The notes beneath the pieces were generated by a model. The model was not told the DNA's origin. It made no database searches and worked only from the letters and a program-made list of their open reading frames with translations. Shown piece after piece: positions 1 through 9,043 of a stretch of 64,000 nt of DNA. The translations under genes and the position numbers were made by a program. The stretch covers positions 1 through 64,000 of the forward strand of contig NZ_VOJI01000003.1 of the NCBI RefSeq assembly GCF_007923445.1. The letters run 5' to 3'. Position 1 is the stretch's first letter, and every line of letters starts with the position of its first letter. The stretch comes from Puniceibacterium confluentis. GTDB lineage: Bacteria > Pseudomonadota > Alphaproteobacteria > Rhodobacterales > Rhodobacteraceae.

Positions 1-77
1 CATGGGTCTTCCTCCTTCGTCCATTCAAAGGTGGAAAATTCCAGTTCGCAATGGCCCGGATACCGGGGGGAAGGTCA
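1..77 (-). mobile_element. Possible end of an insertion sequence (IS21-like?)
   Basis: On the minus strand the ABC ATPase reading frame stops matching its family exactly where a TGACC sequence begins (position 77 reading down). The next 74 bases contain no recognisable ATPase sequence and end in a strong ribosome binding site (GGAGGAAG) followed by an ATG at positions 3-1. This is the layout of a terminal repeat followed by a transposase start. TG-terminal ends and a leader before the first gene are usual for IS21-type elements. No transposase sequence is inside the window, so the assignment is an inference. Confidence 0.3.
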
Positions 78-619
78 ATGGCGATCATCACCCGCTGGCG
101 CATGCCACCAGAAAGCTGGTGCGGGTAGTTGTCGAGCAGCCGCTTGGCATTGGGCAGACGGACCACGTCGAGAAACTCGAGCGCCTTGCGCCGCGCCGCC
201 CCCCGAGACAGATCCTGGTGCAGGGCCAGCGTTTCGCCCATCTGCGACCCGATGGTATAGACCGGGTTGAGCGAGGTCATCGGCTCCTGAAAGATCATCG
301 CGATCTCGTTGCCGCGCACCTTGCGCAACTCGCGCTCGGACAGATTGCCCAGATTGACCTGCCGCCCGAGAACGTCGCTCTGAAACAGCAACTCGCCCCC
401 GGCAACGCGACCGCCCAGATGTTTCAGCAACCCGAGTATCGCCAACGAGGTGATGGACTTGCCGGACCCGGACTCGCCGACAATGGCAAGCGTGCGGTTG
501 TGATCGAGATCGAAGGACACGCCGTCGACCACGCGGGTGGCCGAGGATACGTCGCCGAACTCGACACTCAGGTCGCGGACGGACAGCAGCGGCGCTTGTG
601 TTGGGGTGGTCTCGGGCAT
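1..619 (-). pseudogene. Oligopeptide/dipeptide-type ABC transporter ATPase, apparently interrupted
   Basis: This is the N-terminal two thirds of a DppD/OppD-type ATPase that would energise peptide import at the inner membrane. Walker A (GESGSGKS) is at residues 48-55, the Q-loop region (MIFQEPMTSLNP) follows, and the signature [13 protein letters not shown] is near residues 165-178. After that, the expected Walker B stretch (LIADEPTTALDV in this family) is absent. The frame instead runs through unrelated sequence to the window edge. The start at 619 lies 13 bases after the pcp stop, so the two genes are one operon. As written the protein could not hydrolyse ATP. Continuation outside the window cannot be excluded. 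Confidence 0.65.
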
Positions 620-632
620 GTCGGTCTCCTGC

Positions 633-1286
633 TCAAACGGTCTCGGTTTGTCGGGCTGTCAGTGCGGTCGCGAGCGTGTCGATGCAGATCGCGATGGCAT
701 CGGTTGTCATGGCAAGGCTCATGGAGGCTGTCTGCCGTTTGCGCCCCCCCATCTCGGCGACATTGCCGGGGGTCTGCGGCACATGGATGAACCCGGTGAG
801 CGTCGGCAGGCCGCGCTTCTGGATCGCGTGAGCGGTGGTGTAGAGCATCTGGTTGCACAGATGCGTTCCGGCGTGGAACGACACCGCCGCCGGGATGCCC
901 GCGGCGGTGACGGCAGCCATCATCTCGGCATGCGGCAGGGTGGCGCCATAGGCCACCGGCCCGCCGGGCACGATCGGCGACAGGTCGACCTGCGCACCGG
1001 AGCTATCAGGTACGTCGAAGTGCCGCCAGTTGATGCCGACCATTTCGGTCTGGATGATCGCCGCTTCCGACACGCCCATGCCGACCCAGGCATCCGGGCG
1101 GTGCGCGTCGAGCAGCGCGTCGATGCTCGCCGGAAGATCGTTGCTGTTGACCGGCATCACATGGCCGATCACTTCGCATCCGGTCCAGCTGCGCTTGCCC
1201 AGCTCTTCCACAACTTGTGCTGCCGGGTTGTTTTCCGCCTTCGCCCATGCGCCGTAACCGGCGACAAGAATCCTTGGTTGATGCAC
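633..1286 (-). CDS. pcp: Pyrrolidone-carboxylate peptidase (peptidase C15)
   Basis: A cytoplasmic cysteine peptidase that removes N-terminal pyroglutamate from peptides. I chose the GTG start at 1286, preceded by GGAAGGA at good spacing. With this start the catalytic triad falls at Glu81 (in GVSEAAIIQTE), Cys144 (FHAGTHLCNQ) and His168 (GFIHVP), the canonical positions of the family, and the length of 217 residues is typical. An ATG-type start further upstream (1331) would add 15 residues with no family support. It is followed at 13 bases by a peptide-importer ATPase, so the pair fits peptide uptake and hydrolysis. The divergent LysR gene is a likely regulator. Confidence 0.9.
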   Translation of the reverse strand: MHQPRILVAGYGAWAKAENNPAAQVVEELGKRSWTGCEVIGHVMPVNSNDLPASIDALLDAHRPDAWVGMGVSEAAIIQTEMVGINWRHFDVPDSSGAQVDLSPIVPGGPVAYGATLPHAEMMAAVTAAGIPAAVSFHAGTHLCNQMLYTTAHAIQKRGLPTLTGFIHVPQTPGNVAEMGGRKRQTASMSLAMTTDAIAICIDTLATALTARQTETV

Positions 1287-1401
1287 CCTGCGTCCTTCCT
1301 TGACGTAACATTGGGCACGTTTCTTGGTCACGGAACTGTTGCAGTAAAGTCATTTTGCGGCATAGCTCTATGCATAAACCTTATAGATCAGAGGTCAGGA
1401 C

Positions 1402-2316
1402 ATGAAGCACCGGCAGGTCGAGGCCTTTCGATACGTGATGCAGGCCGGGACCACTGCGCAGGCGGCAAAACTCATGTCCGTAACCCAGCCCGCCGTCAGC
1501 CGATTGATCACGGATCTGGAATATCATTTGGGTTTCAAGCTGTTCGAGCGGAGCAAGGGGCGGCTGCATCCGACGCCCGAGGCGACGCAATTCTATTCGG
1601 CGGTTGACAGGTTCTTTATCGGAATCGACGAGCTGGAGCATTCCGCCCAGCAACTTCGCGATCGTTCGCCGACCTCGCTGAAGGTCTATGCGACGCCCGC
1701 ATTGTCGACGAGTATCGTACCAAAGGCGATTTCCCGCTTTCGCAAACTGCACGCAAATGTCGCATTTCAACTTGAATCTGCCTCATATACCCAGATCGCG
1801 CTCAGGTTGCAGACGCATCAGGCCAGCCTGGGAATCACCCACGCCTTCCCCGACCTGCCAGGGCTGACGCAAGAGACTTTCCTGCGGGTGCCTCATGTTT
1901 GCTCCATGCATGCCTCGCATCCTCTGTCGGGAAAGGACGTGATCGTGCCGCAGGACCTCGAGGGCGAAAATGTCCTGCGCATCCTGCCCGAGGGAGAGGT
2001 GGATTGGGATGCCACAACCGCGGTGCTGGAGAACTCGGGCGTCCGGTTCAGCAGCGATATCGCCACGCAGAGCTCGCACACCGGCTATGCGCTCATCGCG
2101 GAAAACCTTGCGGTCGGTTTGATAGAGCCCTTCGCCGCGCATCCTTGGCGCCAGAACGGCGTGGTGACCCGGCCCTTCGAGCCGCGACTGGATCATACCT
2201 ACGTGGTCGCCCAGCCCGATATTCAGGCGGTCTCCAGCATGATCACCGCATTCATCGACATCCTGCGCGAAACCGCCGCGACATTTGACGCGAACTTGGG
2301 CGCGGCGGCGCCTTAA
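1402..2316 (+). CDS. LysR-family transcriptional regulator
   Basis: A 304-residue LysR-type regulator. The winged helix-turn-helix is at about residues 4-60, with the recognition region AQAAKLMSVTQPAVSRLITDLE, and is followed by the conserved LFER segment. The rest is the periplasmic-binding-protein-like effector domain. It is divergent from pcp and the peptide ABC ATPase, with 115 bases between the starts. LysR regulators commonly control the divergent operon, so it probably responds to a peptide or amino-acid derived ligand. The ligand is unknown. Confidence 0.9.
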   Translation: MKHRQVEAFRYVMQAGTTAQAAKLMSVTQPAVSRLITDLEYHLGFKLFERSKGRLHPTPEATQFYSAVDRFFIGIDELEHSAQQLRDRSPTSLKVYATPALSTSIVPKAISRFRKLHANVAFQLESASYTQIALRLQTHQASLGITHAFPDLPGLTQETFLRVPHVCSMHASHPLSGKDVIVPQDLEGENVLRILPEGEVDWDATTAVLENSGVRFSSDIATQSSHTGYALIAENLAVGLIEPFAAHPWRQNGVVTRPFEPRLDHTYVVAQPDIQAVSSMITAFIDILRETAATFDANLGAAAP

Positions 2317-2941
2317 GATGGCTCATCCGCCCCCGTGTTCAAACCGGCGTGCGCTGAAATTGGGCCAGGGCGACGCCGCAATTCTGCAGTGCGCGGCCAA
2401 CCCCGGCGAGCTTTGTAAGCATCAGACCGCAACTTGCGCTCGCGCCATGTGAGGCGCAGAACGAGGTCTGGGCCAAGAACCTTTGTTCTTCCGACTGGAA
2501 GGGTCTAAAGCAGCCAAGTGGTGCGCTTGGGCAACGCCCGTCCGGCTCCGGTTGTTCTGCCGAAGAATTTCAGGCCGCTTGGTATTGCCAGTTCTATTTG
2601 CAACGGCAGCGAGTGACCGAAATCCACCCACCTTCGATTAGAGCCCGAAACTTGCTGGCTGCTGGCCGAATGTCGGCTTCTACCTGGGGCACTTGGCGGG
2701 TTTGCTCTTGCCGCGAATGACCGGATTCCGCCCTCAGGGTCGATCATGGCAGCGCCGGCCGTGAAGGTCTGGCGGAGTGTCTGCTTCCGCGGTGGGTCAA
2801 GGGCGCGTTTCCGCCCACGGCGAACCTCAGCATTCCGCCCAGTCCTCAGTGTCGGTCGGAGACGCGGGGAATCGCGGCGATCTGGCTCCTAGGGTGTCAC
2901 CTACCGTTTTATCGATACACCAAGCTGTTGTTAGGCACGCT
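2317..2941. other. Gene-poor region, no supported gene
   Basis: This 625-base stretch lies between the LysR gene and the small gene at 2942. Short open frames exist on both strands, but none has a ribosome binding site, a recognisable domain or convincing codon use. It may be a decayed remnant of former genes or mobile DNA next to the AAA+ ATPase. Confidence 0.5.
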
Positions 2942-3172
2942 CTATCTCGGAGTAGTGGCTCCCCAATCCTCTAGAACCTGCGCAATGATCAAGACGTCCG
3001 AGGGTGTTAAATCGTGGATGGCAACATTGGGTCCACGGAGATCCAATGACGGATTTATTCGGACCTGTAGGGCCTTCGAAATCTTGCGAAGCGATAAGTT
3101 TAGACCGTGCAGCGTCAAGTGCAAAGGCATGTTCCCGCCAACGCCCTGGCGCGTTTCGGACGCCACGGGCAT
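2942..3172 (-). CDS. Small hypothetical protein coupled to AAA+ ATPase
   Basis: A 76-residue frame that I do not recognise. Its ATG at 3172 overlaps the stop of the AAA+ ATPase in a TGATG arrangement, which usually means translational coupling. The N-terminal third is unremarkable; the rest is a mixed hydrophobic and charged sequence ending in a plausible helix (DVLIIAQVLEDWG). There is no signal peptide or membrane segment. If real, it is probably a partner of the ATPase. It could also be a chance open frame, because the coupling is the only strong evidence. Confidence 0.45.
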   Translation of the reverse strand: MPVASETRQGVGGNMPLHLTLHGLNLSLRKISKALQVRINPSLDLRGPNVAIHDLTPSDVLIIAQVLEDWGATTPR

Positions 3173-4257
3173 CAATGCAGCACCGGTCTCTGCGCGAGTA
3201 GTTCAGCGCTCTCTAACATGCGGCTGACAGTCCGTAAGCTCGGCTTGCGACCGCCCGAAACCGTCAGTTGGATAGCGTCTGAAACAGCATCGATTGCCAC
3301 TCGCGACAGACCCCGTTTCCCGCCCTGTGTTTCGACAAAGCCCCGCAACTGCCATGTTGTCAGCTCTGGCAGATCGAGCACGACGCAGCGACTGAGCAAT
3401 GGTGCAGGCAATCCCTGGCGCCTGTTGGCCGTCATGACCCAGTTGACCCAAGACATGTCAAACCGGACTTGAAAGTAGGGACACTCCCAGGTTGCGGCCG
3501 TCATTCGCTCCAGGAGCGGCAGCAATGCATCGGTCAGAGTATGGCGCGATCCCTGAGCTGACTGAACATTTCCGGCCTTCTCCAGTTCATCAATGATCAC
3601 GATTGGCCCGGCGTGCTGTTCCCGCAGCGCAGTCTGCATCAGCTTTCCCGGGTTCGCGGTGCTCCAGCCACGCTGCGACCCGACCAGGGAGAACGCCGCA
3701 GGCTCTCCGGTGGCATCGATGGACGTGGTAGGTACGTCGAGATGATGCGCGAGACGTCGTGCCCAGAAGCTCTTGCCAATACCGGGCGGCCCGACCAATA
3801 CGAGCGGGTGAAACCTCAGGCCCGGCAAACCATCGCGGGCAGACGCCTTCAGGCCGTTCCAGACGACTTCCGTCGCTGGAGCCATCCAAGGCATCTCTTC
3901 GTGGAGTGCCGCCGCAATTTCGTCCGCTCCATGTTCGGTCATGATCCGTGCGACGGGCAATCCGTCTCGCAGCGGGGGAAGCATCACCTCATCACGTTGC
4001 GGCAGATGCCCCGCTCCGCTCTGACTGCGCAAACGCTCGCGATACCGCACAGCGCGACGCTTGATCTTTGCGGTATCGGCGGCAGTGATCACGGTACGAA
4101 AGTTCTCGGCGTTCAGCCCTTCTGATTTGCGGTGGTTCAGCTCCATACGGATTTCGCGCAGCTTCTGTGTAAACCGGTTCTGGAGTTCAGACAGAAGCAG
4201 GATGTCGTCGAGCGGCCGAGCTGCGCAGAAGGGGATCTTGGTTGTGGCACCGGTCAT
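3172..4257 (-). CDS. Lon-like AAA+ ATPase without protease domain
   Basis: A 361-residue ATPase. Walker A (GPPGIGKS) is at residues 156-163, Walker B (IVIIDELEK, Asp223/Glu224) at 219-227, sensor 1 is in the NWVMTAN segment, and a probable arginine finger is in PLLSRC. The order and spacing of these elements, including the stretch between Walker A and B with SLVGSQRGW and the 'DALLPLLE' region, resemble the AAA+ module of Lon. The N-terminal 120 residues are charged and helical, and no Ser-Lys protease domain follows. The start has a good ribosome binding site (AAAGGACT). A small gene is coupled downstream. The substrate and role are unknown. It sits in gene-poor DNA, which suggests an accessory origin. 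Confidence 0.75.
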   Translation of the reverse strand: MTGATTKIPFCAARPLDDILLLSELQNRFTQKLREIRMELNHRKSEGLNAENFRTVITAADTAKIKRRAVRYRERLRSQSGAGHLPQRDEVMLPPLRDGLPVARIMTEHGADEIAAALHEEMPWMAPATEVVWNGLKASARDGLPGLRFHPLVLVGPPGIGKSFWARRLAHHLDVPTTSIDATGEPAAFSLVGSQRGWSTANPGKLMQTALREQHAGPIVIIDELEKAGNVQSAQGSRHTLTDALLPLLERMTAATWECPYFQVRFDMSWVNWVMTANRRQGLPAPLLSRCVVLDLPELTTWQLRGFVETQGGKRGLSRVAIDAVSDAIQLTVSGGRKPSLRTVSRMLESAELLAQRPVLH

Positions 4258-4584
4258 GGTGGAGTCCTTTCAAGACGCAGCGCTGGTGCTGCGGCAGTGC
4301 TTTCGGCCTGGTCAGGCCTGAAAGACGTGAGTTGAAAGGTTCCGGAACCATGGGAACATACAGCGAACAAAAATCGGTCAAGATCAAGTAGTCCATGGGT
4401 GCGAACCATCTCCAGGCCGCACCCAATCAACCAAGCTGAAGACGGAACGCAAGCCGTTGATTAAAAAGGAAATCTCCACAAACAGCGCGTCCGCTGGACA
4501 TTTGATCTGCGTCGAGAGGTCAAAAAAACAGCGCGAATGGACATTATTTCATGTGTCCGACAACATGACTATAGACCACGCCCG
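4258..4584. other. Intergenic region upstream of AAA+ ATPase
   Basis: These 327 bases lie between the nrdJ stop and the ATPase start, both genes being on the minus strand. They should hold the end of the nrdJ transcript and the ATPase promoter. The half nearest nrdJ is noticeably more AT-rich than the flanking genes. I see no additional gene and no strong hairpin. Confidence 0.5.
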
Positions 4585-7086
4585 TTACCCACTACACTTC
4601 GAGTGGCCGCAGCTGCCGCAGGTCATGCAGCCTTCGACCATCCTCAGGTCGAATTGACCGCAGGAAGGGCAGGCTTTGCCGCGGGGCAGGTCCAGGCCGA
4701 CCACCTGGGCCTTGGGGTCGGATTTCAGCCCCATGCCTTCGCCTTCCAGAAACCCGGTGGCGATCATGTGTTGTTCGATCACGCCGCCGATGGCCGCGAG
4801 GATCGACGGAATGTACTTGCCCTTGACCCAGGCACCGCCGCGCGGGTCGAAGACGGCCTTCAACTCCTCGACCACAAAGGACACATCGCCGCCGCGGCGG
4901 AACACTGCCGAGATCATCCGGGTCAGCGCCACGGTCCAGGCAAAGTGCTCCATGTTCTTGGAGTTGATGAAGACCTCGAAGGGCCGCCTGCGGCCGCCGA
5001 CGATGATGTCGTTGATCGTGAGGTAGATCGCATGTTCGCTGTCGGGCCAGCGCAGCTTGTAGGTGTTGCCCTCGAGCTGCTGCGGCCGGTCCAGCGGCTC
5101 GGACATGTAGATCACGTCGCCGTGGGGGGTCTGGGGTTCGGCGTCGGAGGTGGCGACGACTTCCGGGGCGTCGGATCCGCGAAGCATCCCTTCAACGTCA
5201 GTTCCGAAAACCTTGGCTAATGCAAGCGCGTTCTCGGCGCTCGTGGAACTTCCGTCTCGCGCCAGCAACTTATTGATGACATCGCGCGATACCCCAGATT
5301 GACTGGAAATTTCGGCGACTTTCATCCCGGTAGAGGCGATTCTTGCCCGAAGCGCCTCACCAAACGTCGAATGCTGCTTCCCCTTCGTTTCCTCCGACAC
5401 CGACAACACCGACCCCGTCACGTCATTCGGCCGATAGGTGGTGCAGCCCTTGCATCCGGAATCCCAGGCCGAAAGATAGACCTCCTTGAAATCCTCGAAC
5501 GAGATGTCCTCGGGGCAGTTGATCGTCTTGGAGATCGAGGAATCGACCCATTTCTGCGCGGCCGCCTGCATCCGCACATGATCCAGCGGCGCCAGCGTCT
5601 GGGCGTTCACAAAATACTCCGGCAGTTCCCGGTCGCCGAATTTTTCGCGCCACATCCGGACGGCGTAGTCGACAACCTCCTCCTCGGTCCGGGTGCCGTC
5701 CTTCTGCAGCACCTTGCGGGTGTAGGCATAGGCGAACACCGGCTCGATCCCCGAGGACACGTTGCCGGCGTAGAGCGAGATTGTGCCGGTGGGGGCGATC
5801 GAGGTCAGCAACGCGTTGCGGATGCCGTGGGTGCGGATGGCGTCGCGCACATCCGCGTCCATCGCCCGCATGGTGCCGGACTGAAGGTACTTGTCGGCGT
5901 CGAACAGCGGGAAGGCGCCCTTCTCCTTTGCCAATTGCACCGACGCGAGGTACGCGGCGCGGGCGATCCGGTGCAACCAGTCCTCGGTCCGGCGCGCCGC
6001 CTCCTCGGAGCCATAGCGCAGACCGACCATCAACAGCGCATCGGCAAGACCGGTGACGCCCAGGCCAATCCGGCGCTTGGCGGCGGCCTCGGCGGCCTGC
6101 TGCGGCAGCGGGAATTTCGACGCATCCACCACGTTGTCCATCATCCGCACCGCCAGAGCGACCAGATCGTCCAGCGCGGCCTCGTCAAGACCAGCCGCCT
6201 CGCCGAACGGGTCGGTCACGAGACGGGCCATGTTGATCGACCCCAGCAGGCAGGCGCCGTAGGGCGGCAGGGGCTGCTCGCCGCAGGGGTTGGTGGCGGC
6301 GATCTGTTCGACGTACGAGAGATTGTTGGCCTGATTGATCCGGTCAATGAAGATCACGCCGGGCTCGGCATAGTCATAGGTCGCGCGCATGATGCGGTTC
6401 CACAGGTCGCGCGCCTGCACGGTGCGGAACACCACGCCGTCGAACACCAGATCCCAGGCGCCGTCGGCCTTGACCGCCTCCATGAAGGGATCGGTGACCA
6501 GCACGCTGAGGTTGAACATGCGCAACCGGGCGCTGTCAGCCTTGGCGGCGATGAAATCCAGCACATCCGGGTGGTCGCAGCGCATCGTCGCCATCATCGC
6601 CCCCCGGCGCGACCCGGCGGACATGATCGTGCGGCACATGGCGTCCCAGACATCCATGAAGGACAGCGGGCCGGAGGCATCCGCCGCCACGCCCTTGACC
6701 CCTGCCCCCTTGGGCCGGATCGTGGAGAAGTCATAACCGATGCCACCCCCCTGCTGCATGGTCAGCGCCGCCTCACGCAGCATCTCGAAAATACCGCCCA
6801 TGCTGTCGGGGATCGTGCCCATCACAAAGCAGTTGAACAGCGTCACCGCCCGCTCGGTCCCGGCGCCGGCAATGATCCGGCCGGCGGGCAGATATTTGAA
6901 GTCCTCCAGCGCGGTATAGAACTTTTCCTCCCAGACCGCGGGCTCGGCCTCGACGCGCGACAGCGCGCGGGCGATCCGGCGCCAGGTGTCTTCGACCGAG
7001 GCATCAATGGGGGTGTCGTCGGCCTCTTTCAGGCGGTATTTCATGTCCCAGATCTGTTCGGCGATGGGGGCGGCAAAGCGGGTCAT
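4585..7086 (-). CDS. nrdJ: Adenosylcobalamin-dependent (class II) ribonucleoside-diphosphate reductase with internal HTH domain
   Basis: This enzyme reduces ribonucleotides to deoxyribonucleotides using adenosylcobalamin and needs no oxygen. The N-terminal region has the radical barrel with the active-site NPCGEQPLPPYGACLLGSIN loop, and the barrel ends around NCPEDISFEDF. The C-terminus carries a Cys-rich tail (CPSCGQ...CMTCGSCGHSKC) for thioredoxin-linked re-reduction or zinc binding. Between the barrel and the C-terminal domain, residues about 573-636 read as an XRE-type helix-turn-helix (AEISSQSGVSRDVINKLLARDG). This is unexpected inside a reductase, and its DNA is less GC-rich than the rest of the gene. 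Length is 833 residues. Confidence 0.93.
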   Translation of the reverse strand: MTRFAAPIAEQIWDMKYRLKEADDTPIDASVEDTWRRIARALSRVEAEPAVWEEKFYTALEDFKYLPAGRIIAGAGTERAVTLFNCFVMGTIPDSMGGIFEMLREAALTMQQGGGIGYDFSTIRPKGAGVKGVAADASGPLSFMDVWDAMCRTIMSAGSRRGAMMATMRCDHPDVLDFIAAKADSARLRMFNLSVLVTDPFMEAVKADGAWDLVFDGVVFRTVQARDLWNRIMRATYDYAEPGVIFIDRINQANNLSYVEQIAATNPCGEQPLPPYGACLLGSINMARLVTDPFGEAAGLDEAALDDLVALAVRMMDNVVDASKFPLPQQAAEAAAKRRIGLGVTGLADALLMVGLRYGSEEAARRTEDWLHRIARAAYLASVQLAKEKGAFPLFDADKYLQSGTMRAMDADVRDAIRTHGIRNALLTSIAPTGTISLYAGNVSSGIEPVFAYAYTRKVLQKDGTRTEEEVVDYAVRMWREKFGDRELPEYFVNAQTLAPLDHVRMQAAAQKWVDSSISKTINCPEDISFEDFKEVYLSAWDSGCKGCTTYRPNDVTGSVLSVSEETKGKQHSTFGEALRARIASTGMKVAEISSQSGVSRDVINKLLARDGSSTSAENALALAKVFGTDVEGMLRGSDAPEVVATSDAEPQTPHGDVIYMSEPLDRPQQLEGNTYKLRWPDSEHAIYLTINDIIVGGRRRPFEVFINSKNMEHFAWTVALTRMISAVFRRGGDVSFVVEELKAVFDPRGGAWVKGKYIPSILAAIGGVIEQHMIATGFLEGEGMGLKSDPKAQVVGLDLPRGKACPSCGQFDLRMVEGCMTCGSCGHSKCSG

Positions 7087-7239
7087 GAGGCGATTCCCTA
7101 AAGGCTGATGTGGTTTGGCAGGCGGCTTAGATAGCGCAGAACGTTTCCGCTACACAACGGGGATAGGCGCAAAAATGCACAACAGCTTGAAGCTGCGGAC
7201 CAGCAGTCTACAATATCTGCGTGGATCGGGAAAGAATCT

Positions 7240-7671
7240 GTGGAAAACGTAACACATATTTTGAAGCTCAGCGTCGGCACCGAGTCGGTCGAAGATCTGA
7301 TGGCCTGGCAATCCTCTGCCCGGGCGCAGGGTCCGGACGGTCTGCCCAGGCATGTCACACGGATGTGGCCCAAGCGCGCCGCCGAGATTCTCAACGGCGG
7401 CTCGATCTACTGGGTGGTCAAGGGCCTCGTCCAGTGTCGCCAGCGCATCCTGCGGCTGGAGGACCATGCCGGCGCCGACGGCGTGCGCCGCTGTGCCATC
7501 GTGCTGGACCCGACTCTGATCCGCACCAGCCCGGCGCAGAAACGCCCGTTTCAGGGCTGGCGCTACCTTGCTCCCGAAGATGCGCCGGCGGACCTGTCGG
7601 GCCGCCGCGAATCCGAAGATGCCCTGCCGCCCGAACTGGCGGGGGCGCTCGCCGATATCGGCGTGCTCTGA
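7240..7671 (+). CDS. DUF1489 family protein
   Basis: A 143-residue protein of the DUF1489 family, conserved in Alphaproteobacteria and of unknown function. The sequence carries the family's typical N-terminal KLSVGTESVEDL region and the central TRMWPKRAAEIL...GSIYWVVKG segment. I chose the GTG start at 7240 because the conserved block begins right after it. There is no signal peptide or membrane segment, so it is probably cytoplasmic. It is divergent from nrdJ, with 153 bases between the starts. Confidence 0.85.
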   Translation: MENVTHILKLSVGTESVEDLMAWQSSARAQGPDGLPRHVTRMWPKRAAEILNGGSIYWVVKGLVQCRQRILRLEDHAGADGVRRCAIVLDPTLIRTSPAQKRPFQGWRYLAPEDAPADLSGRRESEDALPPELAGALADIGVL

Positions 7672-7966
7672 CGCCCGGGCTGTGCAGTGTCGCACACCGG
7701 TTGTGCACACCCTGGATACGTCGGGCAACCACACGGGACCGGTCGGCAGATACCGCCGCCGCAAACGCCCGCAAAAGCGCAGCGTTCCGCCGGATTTCAA
7801 CGTGAATACAGGCTGTTCCCCGATTCTCCCCAAAGCCCGCCAACCCTCGGTCGCCGGGGTCGAGGCAGGGGCGGCGAGCAGGCCGGGCCGACCGCCGCCT
7901 CTGGCAATCCGGTCTCAAGCGCTTAACTGTAGGACCAGACATATTCCGCACTGATAGGACCAGCCG

Positions 7967-8830
7967 ATGACCGACAGCTACACCCCACCGAAAGTCTGGA
8001 CCCACGACGCCGAGTCGGGGGGCACCTTCGCCAACATCAACCGCCCGGTCTCCGGTCCGACCCATGACAAGGACATGCCGATCGGGCAGCATCCCTTCCA
8101 GCTGTATTCCATGGCCACGCCCAACGGCGTCAAGGTCACCGTGATGTTCGAGGAATTGCTGGCTGCCGGCCATACCGCCGCCGAATACGACGCCTGGCTG
8201 ATCCGGATCGGCGACGGTGACCAGTTCGCGAGCGGTTTTGTGAGCGTCAATCCGAATTCCAAGATCCCTGCCTTGCTGGACCGCAGCGGCGACACGCCGG
8301 TCCGAATCTTTGAATCCGGTGCGATCCTGCTGCACCTCGCCGAAAAATTCGGGGCCTTCCTCGGCAAGCCGGAAAATCGCGCCGAAATGCTGTCCTGGCT
8401 GTTCTGGCAGATGGGCGGTGCCCCCTATCTCGGCGGCGGCTTCGGCCATTTCTACGCCTATGCGCCCGAGAAATGGGAATACCCGATCAACCGTTTCGCG
8501 ATGGAGGCGAAGCGTCAGCTCGACGTGCTCGACAAACGCCTTGCCGAAGCGCCCTTCGTTGCGGGCGACGACTACACCATCGCCGACATGGCGATCTGGT
8601 CCTGGTACGGCCAGCTGGTGCTGGGCCGCCTCTATTCGGCAGCGGAATTTCTGGACGTGGAAAGCTATGGCAATGTCATGGCCTGGGCGAAAAAGATCGA
8701 CGCCCGCCCGGCTGTGCAGCGCGGCCGCATGGTGAACCGCACTTTTGGCGAACCGGAAACCCAGCTGCACGAACGCCACGCCGCGTCTGACTTCGACAGC
8801 AGAACCCAGGACAAGATTGCGGCTGAATAA
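7967..8830 (+). CDS. yghU: YghU-type glutathione transferase / disulfide oxidoreductase
   Basis: A 287-residue glutathione transferase of the nu class. The N-terminal extension (YTPPKVWT...ANINRPVSGPTHDKDMP) is typical of YghU. The thioredoxin-fold domain follows (QLYSMATPNGVKVTVMFEE), with the glutathione-contacting NPNSKIPAL and ESGAILLHLAEKFG segments, and then the helical C-terminal domain. E. coli YghU has disulfide reductase activity towards glutathione-bound substrates. The protein is cytoplasmic. The gene is monocistronic and followed by a probable terminator. Confidence 0.92.
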   Translation: MTDSYTPPKVWTHDAESGGTFANINRPVSGPTHDKDMPIGQHPFQLYSMATPNGVKVTVMFEELLAAGHTAAEYDAWLIRIGDGDQFASGFVSVNPNSKIPALLDRSGDTPVRIFESGAILLHLAEKFGAFLGKPENRAEMLSWLFWQMGGAPYLGGGFGHFYAYAPEKWEYPINRFAMEAKRQLDVLDKRLAEAPFVAGDDYTIADMAIWSWYGQLVLGRLYSAAEFLDVESYGNVMAWAKKIDARPAVQRGRMVNRTFGEPETQLHERHAASDFDSRTQDKIAAE

Positions 8831-8854
8831 CCCCGGATCGACTGTTGCGGGCCT

Positions 8855-8885
8855 GGACGGACGGCCGTCCGGGTCCGCCGTTTTT
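8855..8885 (+). terminator. Probable terminator after yghU
   Basis: A perfect 14-base GC-rich palindrome (cggacggccgtccg, 8858-8871) lies 25 bases after the yghU stop and is followed by a run of five T at 8881-8885. The spacing between hairpin and T run is loose, so it may be a weak terminator. Confidence 0.45.
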
Positions 8886-9043
8886 CCGGGATGCCACGCC
8901 GGTTCAGCAACGTGACAGGTTCGGTGGCTGGCGACGCCAGCGCAGCCAGCGTCTTCCGGTGTCGGATCCTGCGATACATGGCGTGTCTGGCACCGCTGCC
9001 AAGGCGCATTCAGAAGGGAGGCCCCGCCGCTGCACCGGGGCGC

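Noticed and set aside
4258-4584. Possible cobalamin riboswitch near nrdJ
   Set aside because: The AT-rich interval lies downstream of nrdJ, not in its leader. The true leader (7087-7239) is too short and shows no B12-box-like conserved core that I can recognise.
5299-7101. 600-codon plus-strand open frame opposite nrdJ
   Set aside because: Antisense to the NrdJ catalytic domain, with His/Arg/Gly-rich low-complexity translation and no domain.
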